A stretch of DNA of 9,031 bases from an uncultured Collinsella sp. Its GTDB lineage: Bacteria; Actinomycetota; Coriobacteriia; Coriobacteriales; Coriobacteriaceae. The position numbers and the translations under genes were made by a program. This document shows, one piece after another, positions 1 to 6,721 of this stretch; position 1 is the first letter of the stretch, and each line of letters begins with the position of its first letter. Under the pieces are notes generated by a model that did no database searches, had not been told where the DNA came from, and worked only from the letters and a program-made list of their open reading frames with translations. Location: the NCBI GenBank assembly GCA_958445895.1, contig CAUCTV010000052.1, positions 1 through 9,031 on the forward strand, given 5' to 3'.

Positions 1-8
1 ATGATTGG

Positions 9-593
9 TTATTGAGCGTTGGTCAAAATGGTTGTTTTTACAGTAGCGCTAACAAATACCTCCTCCATGGCGCGCTCGAGGTGTGCCTCGCCGTGCGGGA
101 TTGCCTCCGCGTAGTCCTGCAGCCTGTATATGTCCAGCCGCTCCGACCGCCTGCGGAACGAGGCGACGGCCTCCCGGTAGAGGTCGTAGGGCAGCTTGTT
201 GCGCGAGCGCATGAGCTCGAGGAGCATGCGCTCGGGGTCGTAAGCGGCAAGCTCGGTCCCGTCCACCGAGACGGTCGACCTCCCGACGCCCAGCCATCCC
301 TCCGGGATGAAGTGCTGGCGCACGGCGGCGTCGCGTATCTTGGTCCCACCGCGCTTCGTGGCCAGGTCGATCCGGTCGGGGGGCGCGGTCACGAGCCCGT
401 GGGCGTAGAGCGCGGTCTGCCCGGTCAGGATGCCCCCGGGGTAGCGCTTCGCGATCACGGCGAGGGCGTCCTCGTCCCGGTTGGTCGAGTACATCCCTCG
501 GCCGACGGGGTGGAGCGTCCCTTCCGACACCGCCTTGCGAACGCGGTACCTGCTCCCGAGTTCAGCCAGCGCCTCCCGGTAGGTGATCACCAT
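9..593 (-). CDS. AbiEi-type antitoxin / autoregulatory transcription factor of a type IV toxin-antitoxin system
   Basis: The 194-residue protein has the AbiEi layout. Residues about 1-40 form a small winged-helix DNA-binding domain (MVITYREALAEL, then GTLHPVGRGMYS). The middle part carries ILTGQTALYAHGL and the C-terminal part carries DPERMLLELMR and KLPYDLYREAV. In this family AbiEi neutralises the nucleotidyltransferase toxin AbiEii and represses their shared promoter by binding inverted repeats; that is family knowledge. I chose the ATG at 593 because AGGGGAGG lies six bases before it and a perfect 19-bp inverted repeat lies just upstream. The open frame runs back to 842, but those extra codons would translate the repeat and overlap the RhuM-Doc gene. 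The stop is a TAA at 9-11, so the expected toxin gene would begin at or beyond the left edge and cannot be seen. Family call is fairly sure; function is inferred. Confidence 0.8.
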   Translation of the reverse strand: MVITYREALAELGSRYRVRKAVSEGTLHPVGRGMYSTNRDEDALAVIAKRYPGGILTGQTALYAHGLVTAPPDRIDLATKRGGTKIRDAAVRQHFIPEGWLGVGRSTVSVDGTELAAYDPERMLLELMRSRNKLPYDLYREAVASFRRRSERLDIYRLQDYAEAIPHGEAHLERAMEEVFVSATVKTTILTNAQ

Positions 594-608
594 GCCGGCC
601 TCCCCTCG

Positions 609-658
609 AAAGCCATATAAGCCTACATCTGATGACAATTGTAGGCTTATATGGCTTT
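609..658. promoter_or_regulatory. Perfect 19-bp inverted repeat, probable AbiEi operator
   Basis: The arms at 609-627 and 640-658 are exact reverse complements (TGTAGGCTTATATGGCTTT on the plus strand right arm) with a 12-base spacer. The repeat begins 16 bases upstream of the AbiEi start codon. Each arm contains a TATA-type hexamer (TATAAG/TATATG on the minus strand), so a bound repressor would cover a -10 region. AbiEi proteins are known to autoregulate through inverted repeats in their promoter. A terminator for the upstream RhuM-Doc gene is less likely, because no T-run follows on the minus strand. Confidence 0.7.
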
Positions 659-777
659 TCATGGAACGACTCATTGCGGCACCTCCCTCGCCATGACGGT
701 GCCTTACTTTGATGGCCCTTTCCTCGTTTGCATCTGCTATATGAAGGAACGTCGATTCTGGTGCTCGGGCGAAGGCG

Positions 778-1722
778 CTACGCGATGAAATTCTCCACCA
801 GCGTAACCATGGAGTCCTTCTCGCTTGGGTCAGAGAGGGCAATCATGAGCGTCATGGCCGCGAGCGCGTTGCCCTCCACGCGGAGTCTTTCGCCGTTGCG
901 CAGTATCCCGTTCTTGTCGAGGAAGTGAATGAAGAGCGCCGCTGCAGAGCGCTTGTTGCCATCCAAGAATGGATGGTCCTTCACTACGAGGTAGAGAAGG
1001 TTGGCGGCCTTTGCTTGAACGGAGGGATATAGGTCTTGGTCGCCAAAGCCCTGATAGAGGGCGCTGATGATTCCGGCGAACTGGTTGTCCCGCTCTCGTC
1101 CGAACAGGGTGGACGACGAGTAGAACGGTAGGCTGCGGATGACTTCGAGGGCTTCGGTGTAACCGAGCTCCCAGTTGGGCTCGTTGCCCCGGGGCGCCTT
1201 CATCCTTCCCGTGTCGTATTCATCGAGCAGAGTCAGGCTCGGAAGGTACTTCTGTAGAATTTCTGCCGCACCGGAGAGTTCCGGAGTACTCGACCTCTCG
1301 AGGACCTTGAAGACCGTTCCGAGCGCCTCGAGTCTCTTTTGGTTGATGGAGTATCCCTGGAGTAGATGCTGCTTGAGCACGCCATTTGCCCACCGGCGGA
1401 AGTACACGCCCTGCTGAGACTTCACGCGGTAGCCAACCGAGATGATCATGTCGAGGTTGTAGTGCTCGACCTGACGTTTGACCGTTCTTGTTCCCTCTAA
1501 GCGAACTATTTCAAAAAATGAAATAGTTCGAATTCCGGCAAGCTCTTCCTTTGCTGCGGAATGAATGTGCTTGGAGATAGTCGGCACTCCGCGCCCGAAC
1601 AACGTCGCCATCTGCTGCTGGGTTAGCCAGACCGTATCGCCGTCGACGCGCACGTCAAGGTGGACTGCGTGGTCGGGGTCCTCGTACAAAGCGATCTGCT
1701 GGCTTGCGTTGGAATTGTCCAT
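778..1722 (-). CDS. RhuM-family protein with C-terminal Doc/Fic domain
   Basis: The 314-residue protein has two parts. Residues about 20-130 match the RhuM ('virulence protein') N-terminal domain: VWLTQQQMATLFG (a helix-turn-helix-like stretch), HYNLDMIISVGYRVKSQQG and FRRWANGVLKQHLLQGYSIN. The C-terminal part carries the Fic/Doc signature HPFLDGNKR at 250-258, with invariant His250. Lys in place of Gly before Arg (NKR, not NGR) matches Doc-type enzymes, which in phage P1 phosphorylate EF-Tu; whether this one phosphorylates or AMPylates is unknown. ATG at 1722 has GAAGGGG eight bases upstream. The TAG stop lies 185 bases before the AbiEi start. No Phd-like antitoxin gene is adjacent. The coding sequence contains a perfect inverted repeat at 1502-1530. 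The family call is strong; a defence or toxin role is inferred from family and context. Confidence 0.85.
   Translation of the reverse strand: MDNSNASQQIALYEDPDHAVHLDVRVDGDTVWLTQQQMATLFGRGVPTISKHIHSAAKEELAGIRTISFFEIVRLEGTRTVKRQVEHYNLDMIISVGYRVKSQQGVYFRRWANGVLKQHLLQGYSINQKRLEALGTVFKVLERSSTPELSGAAEILQKYLPSLTLLDEYDTGRMKAPRGNEPNWELGYTEALEVIRSLPFYSSSTLFGRERDNQFAGIISALYQGFGDQDLYPSVQAKAANLLYLVVKDHPFLDGNKRSAAALFIHFLDKNGILRNGERLRVEGNALAAMTLMIALSDPSEKDSMVTLVENFIA
1502..1530. repeat. Perfect 12-bp inverted repeat inside the RhuM-Doc gene
   Basis: The arms CGAACTATTTCA (1502-1513) and TGAAATAGTTCG (1519-1530) are exact reverse complements around a five-A spacer. In the minus-strand mRNA this forms a hairpin with a five-U loop. 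It encodes RTISFFEIVR within the RhuM domain. The stretch is clearly more AT-rich than its surroundings. Its role is unknown. Confidence 0.8.
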
Positions 1723-2086
1723 GATGTATGCCCCTTCGGTTTAGTCGACATGCTATGATCCGCACGCCGGAGGACGAGTGGTTTCAACATGCCGGTATTG
1801 CGTAGCTTCAACCGGCATCCCGCCGGTCAGTCGGCGTCGCGTGCGCCGGCTAAGCCAGGGTCGGGGCAGCGGGGATCCGCGGCGCCGGCGCTTCGTACCA
1901 TTGGGGGCCTCCGAAGCGACTTTCACTCTGTCTTATTCTGGTAGATACAGTGTACCACGAAACGCGAACATGCGTACGTATTTCTGTTTAAATTTTAGCT
2001 GGACGCGGCGGTGTGTCGTCCTCTGCCTTGTTCTCCGAAGCCAGCTGTATTCCGGGCCGCGGTTCTACAAGGCAGGGGGTAGCCAG
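1723..2086. other. Gene-free stretch upstream of RhuM-Doc and the small peptide ORF
   Basis: No convincing gene was found in these 364 bases. A plus-strand frame is open from 1778 but its translation is arginine-rich and low in complexity, typical of a GC-rich shadow frame. The stretch holds an 8-bp inverted repeat (ATGCCGGT at 1789-1796 with ACCGGCAT at 1811-1818). An AT-rich patch lies near 1975-1997. The promoter of RhuM-Doc should lie at its left end, but I could not assign -35 and -10 boxes with confidence. Confidence 0.5.
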
Positions 2087-2146
2087 ATGGATAGGATTAT
2101 CCTTCTCCTACTTCTCTTGACCTTCCTGGTCATCCTGAGCAAGTAA
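2087..2146 (+). CDS. Possible 19-residue leucine-rich membrane peptide
   Basis: The frame encodes MDRIILLLLLLTFLVILSK, ending in TAA. It has charged ends and one uninterrupted hydrophobic core long enough to sit in a membrane. AGGGGG lies seven bases before the ATG, a good ribosome binding site. The length and shape resemble small type I toxin peptides such as Ibs, but I see no sequence match that I would trust and no clear antisense RNA promoter. The alternative is chance: the DNA is a pyrimidine-rich tract, and such tracts read as Leu/Ile/Phe in this frame. The glycosyltransferase remnant begins immediately after the stop and in the same phase, so the ORF could also be junction debris. Confidence 0.35.
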   Translation: MDRIILLLLLLTFLVILSK

Positions 2147-2657
2147 TGGGCTTTAGTGGGTGCCAAGCTCTACTTTGCTGGCCATCTGGTTCAGCTAGCT
2201 GGCATTGTGGTCGGCGTGCGCGGCGCCCTTGCCCATGCCAACTGGGACTTTTCGGCAAAGCGCGAGGGATATCTTGCCCGTGCCGTGCACCCGGGCAACT
2301 TCAGCGCCGTTACGGGCGCCTGCCAGATGGTCCGTCGCGACGTTTATGAACGGGTTGAAGGCTGCGACGAGAAGTTTGCCGTCGGTTTTAACGATGCGGA
2401 TTTTTGCCTGCGCGTATGGGGGCTACCGCACCATCTTTACACCTTATGCTGAGCTGCACCACTACGAGTTCACTTCGCGCAGCAGGGAAGAGGCCAGCGA
2501 GGAAAAGCTGCGCCGTTGGAAGCGCGAGCAGGCACTGTTTATGCAGCACTGGCTGGAGTTCTTCTTGACGGGTGATCCGTGGCTGGGGCCGAACCTTAGC
2601 AGCGAGTGCGTGTATGGTGCGCTGAAAATTACTGTGCTTGTTCTGGCTTGTTGCTAG
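2147..2657 (+). pseudogene. Frameshifted C-terminal remnant of a family 2 glycosyltransferase
   Basis: Two frames together give the C-terminal half of a GT2 glycosyltransferase, which moves a sugar from a nucleotide-sugar donor to a growing polysaccharide. The first frame (2147-about 2420) reads VGAKLYFA, then TGACQMVRRDVYERV and FNDADFCLRVW. The second (about 2420-2657) reads GYRTIFTPYAELHHYEF and ends at a TAG. The break is near 2417-2423, where a few bases seem lost between the Trp codon and the GYRTIF segment. The usual DGTVQHAG-like stretch is degraded to GHLVQLAG. The N-terminal nucleotide-sugar-binding half is absent and no start codon is credible, so it is not expected to be functional. 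It probably came from a surface polysaccharide cluster. Confidence 0.75.
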
Positions 2658-2764
2658 GCGTAGCGCGCGTCCCGCCGGTTGAGAAGCTCGCAGTAGTTCG
2701 ACACCGCCTCTACCTGCGGCGCCTGCTCCTGCGGCTCCTCCGGCTGCCCTTGCTGCCCTGCGGC
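2654..2764 (-). pseudogene. Short gene-end remnant, unrecognised
   Basis: On the minus strand 36 codons are open between a TAA at 2765-2767 and a TAG at 2654-2656. They read as a Gln/Glu/Pro-rich linker followed by VEAVSNYCELLNRRDARYA. The composition looks like a real protein C-terminus with a low-complexity linker, but there is no start codon in a sensible place and I cannot name a family. It may be chance; it overlaps the glycosyltransferase remnant by four bases at its end. Confidence 0.2.
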
Positions 2765-2817
2765 TTACCATCCTACTCACCCACGTATGACTCCCATGCC
2801 CCGAGCGGGCAAAAGGA

Positions 2818-2847
2818 AATGCCCACAACGTCTCCGTTGCGGGCATT
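2818..2847 (-). terminator. Rho-independent terminator of the SIR2-HerA operon
   Basis: The arms 2818-2830 and 2835-2847 pair over 13 bp with one mismatch around a 4-base loop (AATGCCCGCAACG on the minus strand). They lie 23 bases beyond the HerA stop codon. On the minus strand the hairpin is followed by TTCCTTTTG, a moderate T-rich tract. Confidence 0.65.
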
Positions 2848-2870
2848 CTCCGGGCCGGCCACAAATAGCT

Positions 2871-4703
2871 TTATCGAATCCGATTGCTCTTCATCATCCG
2901 GATCGTTGGCGTCTCGTCGGCAAAGTCATCGTCTATCTGTAGTTCAAGGGGCACCGTAATGGAGCTTCCCAGCGCGGTCGCGGTTCCCGGGGCGAATGCG
3001 GGAAGGCGCATGACCTGGCCATTTGATATGGAAGGGATATTGCGGCGAACGTAATCGAGGTCGTAAGAGTTCTGAATGCGGTGGATTATGAAGGTTCCCG
3101 TCTGAGAGAGCACGACGCGGGAAAGCTCACTGGGGATTTGGCTGATGGCGGTAAGGTAAATGCCAAACTTACGGCCCTCCCGTGCAATTCGATTGAACAC
3201 TGAGTCGTCTGTCAGGTCTGCATCCCTGATATAGCGATGCGCCTCGTCAAAAATGAGATAGATGGGTGTCGAGGAGCCTCTTCCTGCATCTAGGCTAGCC
3301 TGAAAGAGGGTGCGCGCAACGTAGTGGGAAAACAACTTCAATCCTGACTCGTCGATTATCTGAGATACGTCTAGCACAAGAATGCCATGCCCCTTGTTTA
3401 AGAGGGCAGCAATTGACTCGCCCCGCTCAAGTGAGAAGAGGTCTTGCGAATACCTTTCCCTAAGGTTTCTAAGCTGAGTAACCAGCCCCTCTGAATACGA
3501 CCTTATCTGACGGTTGCCCCGCACTTCTTCTTCGTCGAACACGAAGTCAAGCGCATCAACGACGTCAGAGATTGAGACCTCGCTTTTAGGTTTTTCGTAC
3601 TCACATAAGATGCGTTCGATATTGGGAAGTCCATCGGACATGTATTCGTCCTCGATGAACTCCTTCAAAAGGGACTCAAGCCCTTCGACGACATCTTTCG
3701 ATATGTTTCCGTATTCCAGGTTGAAAGACACTAACAGGTTATGAGCGGTCTGAGGGCGAGAGAAAGGTCCGGACTCGCGTTCGAGAATCTTGTTAAGTTC
3801 TCCCTCAATCGGCTGGTAATACTTTGAGACCTGAAACTTCCTCGCTGCGTGGCTATCGATGCTCGTGTCCCGAATTGCGGTATATGCAAAGGCAGCAAAT
3901 AGCTTCTTCTTGCCCTCCTCGTTGAGGTGGGAGTATCTCACGGCCCTCTCAAGCAGAGGTTTCTGGATGCGTCGCGAGGGGTCGAGAATAGCTGACCAGT
4001 CATCCATCGACAACTCTCCGGGCGCGAGGTGGTACTCATCAGCGCCGATTCGTCTCGTGCAGCCGTAACCGCCGCGCGTGAGAAAGTCATAATCGCCGTG
4101 CAGATCGAAGACGAAGAATCGGGGCTCTGCATCGAGCGCGTCCTCGGCATCTAAGAGCGATGCCGCCCTATCAAGCAGGAGCCGCGCGGTTGAGGACTTT
4201 CCCGAGCCGGTATTACCGAGAATAGCGAGATGACCAGAGAACAGGGAATCGATATCAAAAGTGGGTCTTACTGAATCGTACCCAGCGAGGGACCCAATCT
4301 CGACTCCTTCCCGCACGCAAAAGACCCTCTTGAGGATTGATTCATCGCAGGCATAGACATTGGAGCCGACCATGGGGAGGTCAACTACGCCGGGCACGTA
4401 GGAAGATCCTTCAATCTCTCCAATGGGGACGGCGGTGAAGATATAGCTCGTGCTAAACCTCGACGAAGGCTGGTCGGAATACGGCCTCTCGGCCTCTTCT
4501 ACGGAAGTCACGCGAAAAATGATCTTTGTCGAGATAGAGAGATAGGAAAAGAGATATTGATTGAGCCCGTTTAGATGCCTTGGCTCGCCATCGAGCATCC
4601 GGTCTGAAAAGTCGGAACGTGATGCGCGTAGTCTTATCTTCTCCTGATCCATATAGCAGATGGTGCCGATGAGCCAACCCGGATTGGGAACCTCATTAGT
4701 CAT
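2871..4703 (-). CDS. herA: HerA-like DNA translocase ATPase of a SIR2-HerA defence system
   Basis: The 610-residue protein is a HerA/FtsK-superfamily ATPase. The N-terminal region (about 1-150) resembles the HerA-ATS beta-barrel. Walker A GNTGSGKS is at 163-170. A conserved DLHGDYDF strand is at 200-207. Walker B is YLIFDEAHR at 482-490, with Glu487 as the likely catalytic base. REGRKFGIYLTAISQ at 508-522 matches the arginine-finger/sensor region. Such ATPases form hexameric rings; in SIR2-HerA systems the ring binds the SIR2 protein and both are needed for anti-phage activity. The ATG at 4703 overlaps the end of the SIR2 gene by eight bases (ATGACTAA), so translation is probably coupled. A longer open frame back to 4997 only reads through the SIR2 coding sequence. 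The length fits known HerA partners. A hairpin terminator follows the stop. Confidence 0.9.
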   Translation of the reverse strand: MTNEVPNPGWLIGTICYMDQEKIRLRASRSDFSDRMLDGEPRHLNGLNQYLFSYLSISTKIIFRVTSVEEAERPYSDQPSSRFSTSYIFTAVPIGEIEGSSYVPGVVDLPMVGSNVYACDESILKRVFCVREGVEIGSLAGYDSVRPTFDIDSLFSGHLAILGNTGSGKSSTARLLLDRAASLLDAEDALDAEPRFFVFDLHGDYDFLTRGGYGCTRRIGADEYHLAPGELSMDDWSAILDPSRRIQKPLLERAVRYSHLNEEGKKKLFAAFAYTAIRDTSIDSHAARKFQVSKYYQPIEGELNKILERESGPFSRPQTAHNLLVSFNLEYGNISKDVVEGLESLLKEFIEDEYMSDGLPNIERILCEYEKPKSEVSISDVVDALDFVFDEEEVRGNRQIRSYSEGLVTQLRNLRERYSQDLFSLERGESIAALLNKGHGILVLDVSQIIDESGLKLFSHYVARTLFQASLDAGRGSSTPIYLIFDEAHRYIRDADLTDDSVFNRIAREGRKFGIYLTAISQIPSELSRVVLSQTGTFIIHRIQNSYDLDYVRRNIPSISNGQVMRLPAFAPGTATALGSSITVPLELQIDDDFADETPTIRMMKSNRIR

Positions 4704-5970
4704 TCTTGTCACCAAGCCCCAAAGATCCAGATGCCACATCGTCTCCGAAGGTGATCTCGGGCCCGATAAAGTCAGCAAATTCCGAGAAGTATAGCGGGCG
4801 CTTGCGGTCCAGTTCCCTTTCACTTGGATATACGAAATAGGTGTTCGCGCCACCTGCCTTATCGTAGAACACACGTGTAGGGGAACCGACATCTGCTTCT
4901 GCCGGGTTGCCGATAAAGGCGAGGAGCGTGAAATCGGGCCTCGCAAGAGCCTGGCTGATAAGGTTTGATATGTGAGAGTCCGCGAAGCTGAATCCACAAG
5001 TCAGAAGGACTGTGTTGGGGACGGCGAGGGCATTTACGAACTCGCGGAACATATCGCTATAGGGGGAGCCCTGGGTCAAGGCGTATTTGGAAGTCATCGG
5101 GGCGATAAGTTGTCTGTCGCCTTGGTACTCGTCGGTGATGTCGGGAAACCTGGGGACCCTTACGACGTTTCCGTCATAAATCCTCCAGTTGATGGACCCG
5201 TGCATCTTGTAAAGGCGAAAGAAGGGGTTCACCGGTTCGTAGTGATCCCTGAATCTCTCGTCGAGGTCAATCGGCCTGCGATGGTATTCCCGCGGGTTGA
5301 ATGTGGGTATCAGCCCGTTCGAGAACCCGTCCACATAGGCGTAGCCGCTCGATTCAAGGGCCATCTCATGAAATAGGTCGTAGTTTGTTGTGAAGAGATT
5401 AACGACGTCGAAGGCAGCTTGACCACCGCGCGCAAGGATCTGTCGCGATACGCCAAGTCCCTGAACAAACTTACGATAGCTATCAAGGACGTCGGAGTGC
5501 TCCGCGCTGTATTTGATGTCGACGGACTCGAGAAAGGCCTTGCGAACTGCATCGGAAACCCTCTTGTCGTCATCGGCGCTATCTAGAGAGCCCTCGATGC
5601 GCTGACTCAGCCACGAGAGGAGGTTCTCTATGTTCGAGTACTTCGCAGGGTCTTCGTTATCTCGACAGGCAATTTTAGTTATCCGACTTTCCAGAAGGAT
5701 AGATAGATCGGGATCGTTGAGCTTGAGGTCCGCTCGCAAGTTCCTGAAGGTTTCACCCATCAGGGGAATGGCCGGAGTAGATGCGCCAGAGCCGATAAGC
5801 GTGGCTAGGTTAATCGACCTGGAAAGAATGCCTTGAACAAAATGTCTGGCTTCTACCGCGTTTACCTCACGCCTTGTTGCACCCCTCTGCAAGGTAAAAA
5901 GGGGTTTGGAGGATTCTTTCTGCATATCGGAGGACACGTTGCCCGGTATGTTTATTGCGTTGTCAGACAT
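4696..5970 (-). CDS. sir2: SIR2-domain NADase of a SIR2-HerA (Nezha-type) defence system
   Basis: The 424-residue protein has the SIR2-like fold used in phage defence. The NAD-binding loop LIGSGAS is at 58-64. TTNYD at 194-198 holds the catalytic Asn196. KMHGSINW at 255-262 holds His257, the expected catalytic histidine. GFSFADSHISNLI at 326-338 is the conserved C-terminal block. In SIR2-HerA systems this subunit cleaves NAD and has nuclease activity when complexed with HerA, causing abortive infection or DNA damage; this is family knowledge. I chose the ATG at 5970 because GGGAG lies five bases upstream. The frame stays open back to a GTG at 6222, but no ribosome binding site precedes that codon and the added residues belong to a helicase-type domain remnant. 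It overlaps the HerA gene by eight bases. No independent promoter was identified. Confidence 0.9.
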   Translation of the reverse strand: MSDNAINIPGNVSSDMQKESSKPLFTLQRGATRREVNAVEARHFVQGILSRSINLATLIGSGASTPAIPLMGETFRNLRADLKLNDPDLSILLESRITKIACRDNEDPAKYSNIENLLSWLSQRIEGSLDSADDDKRVSDAVRKAFLESVDIKYSAEHSDVLDSYRKFVQGLGVSRQILARGGQAAFDVVNLFTTNYDLFHEMALESSGYAYVDGFSNGLIPTFNPREYHRRPIDLDERFRDHYEPVNPFFRLYKMHGSINWRIYDGNVVRVPRFPDITDEYQGDRQLIAPMTSKYALTQGSPYSDMFREFVNALAVPNTVLLTCGFSFADSHISNLISQALARPDFTLLAFIGNPAEADVGSPTRVFYDKAGGANTYFVYPSERELDRKRPLYFSEFADFIGPEITFGDDVASGSLGLGDKND

Positions 5971-5974
5971 GCAT

Positions 5975-6232
5975 GCTCCCAATAAACTCAAGAACTCCTG
6001 CTCGAACGCGCCCGGGAACTGAAACATCCGCTCCTTGCCCCCGATGCTCACGTAGATCGAGCCGCCGTCTATCCTCGTCACGGTGCCGGCGCCCCATGCC
6101 TTGTGGCGCACCTTGCACCCGGCTCCCAGTGCGTTCAACTGGGCCTTGTTCGACGCCGGCCGCGCCGCTGTCGGCCGCGGTTTTCGGCTTCTCTGCGCCA
6201 GCCTTTCTCGCCGCGACGGCACCGTGTATGCA
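5975..6232 (-). pseudogene. Remnant of a UvrD/PcrA-type C-terminal beta-barrel domain
   Basis: The segment VRHKAWGAGTVTRIDGGSIY and the following GGKERMFQFPGAFEQEFLSL (coded by 5980-6111) match the small Tudor-like domain found at the C-termini of UvrD/PcrA-type helicases and related restriction-linked proteins. It is preceded by an Ala/Lys-rich linker that begins in one frame (AARKAGAEKPKTAA) and continues in another (TAARPASNKAQ), so a frameshift lies near 6160-6175. Its second frame runs without a stop into the SIR2 start. With no start codon and no helicase core it is most likely debris, although an in-frame extension of SIR2 cannot be fully excluded. Confidence 0.6.
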
Positions 6233-6454
6233 GTCGGTCGCGCTCTTGCGGTAGCGCGAGGCCACCACGGAAAGCTTGCGTCGCAGCACCTCAGCGAGGA
6301 AGTTGCCGTTGTCGTACGGCGGCTCCAGGAACCGGGAGTCGATGCGCTCCGTCTCGGATTTCACCATGTCAAGCATGGCGTTCACCTCGCACTCGTTGGT
6401 GAAGACCTCGCCAACGTCCTGAACGCGCTCCTTTGATTTACCCTGTACAGCCAA
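6233..6454 (-). pseudogene. Truncated N-terminus of a DNA methyltransferase
   Basis: From a TTG at 6454, preceded by AAGGGG with six bases of spacing, the frame reads MAVQGKSKERV, GEVFTNECEVNAMLDMVKSE, ERIDSRFLEPPYDNGNFL and LRRKLSVVASRYRKS. This is the start of an adenine-type DNA methyltransferase, where FLEP-A-C-G-N-G-N-F is the usual SAM-binding motif I. Here the motif reads EPPYDNGNF (residues 44-52), so the key Ala-Cys-Gly is lost. After about 74 residues the similarity stops and the sequence passes into the linker of a different protein. The catalytic NPPY motif and everything after it are missing. Translation initiation signals are intact, so a short peptide may still be made. It probably belonged to a restriction-modification system that the SIR2-HerA operon now follows. 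Confidence 0.65.
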
Positions 6455-6515
6455 AAAACACCCCTTAGCCCATGCCGGCGGATCAGAAAACCGCAGCATA
6501 AAACACTAGTGAACA

Positions 6516-6524
6516 ATTCTAACA
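6516..6524 (-). promoter_or_regulatory. Candidate extended -10 promoter upstream of the methyltransferase remnant
   Basis: The minus strand reads TGTTAGAAT, a TGN plus -10-like hexamer, about 60 bases upstream of the TTG start at 6454. The -35 region is poor (ATATTG at about the right distance). If active, it could drive the SIR2-HerA operon through the broken genes. This is weak evidence. Confidence 0.25.
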
Positions 6525-6721
6525 GAAGGTGCGGACGCAATATTGCATCTGTTCCCAAGCGGAGCCTTTGCAGCAACCGCCACGGGACGCAGGCCAACCG
6601 TTCATTATTATGCCCCCCCCAGCGGAGCAACCACTGCCACGTGCTCACCCGTCGGGGGCCGCCCGCGCCGAACTTGCGTTCGCTCCGGGTGCCGAGCTGG
6701 GTCGGTCGCGCCGCGGGCCGC

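Noticed and set aside
12..620. Long plus-strand open frame (202 codons) opposite the AbiEi gene
   Set aside because: It is the antisense of a well-supported gene, reads through the operator palindrome, and its composition is typical of a GC-rich shadow frame.
594..842. N-terminal extension of the AbiEi frame
   Set aside because: It would translate the palindrome and overlap the RhuM-Doc gene; the ATG at 593 has a strong ribosome binding site.
1778..2146. 122-codon plus-strand frame
   Set aside because: Arg/Ser-rich low-complexity translation with no ribosome binding site; only its last 19 codons have start signals of their own.
2388..2864. 158-codon minus-strand frame
   Set aside because: It crosses the glycosyltransferase remnant antisense and the terminator, with Ala/Gly/Arg-rich shadow composition.
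4704..4997. N-terminal extension of the HerA frame
   Set aside because: It lies wholly within the SIR2 coding sequence and has no similarity to HerA; the overlapping ATG at 4703 fits operon coupling.
6613..6620. Run of eight C residues as a possible phase-variable tract
   Set aside because: It is not inside any supported gene or promoter, so there is nothing evident for slippage to switch.
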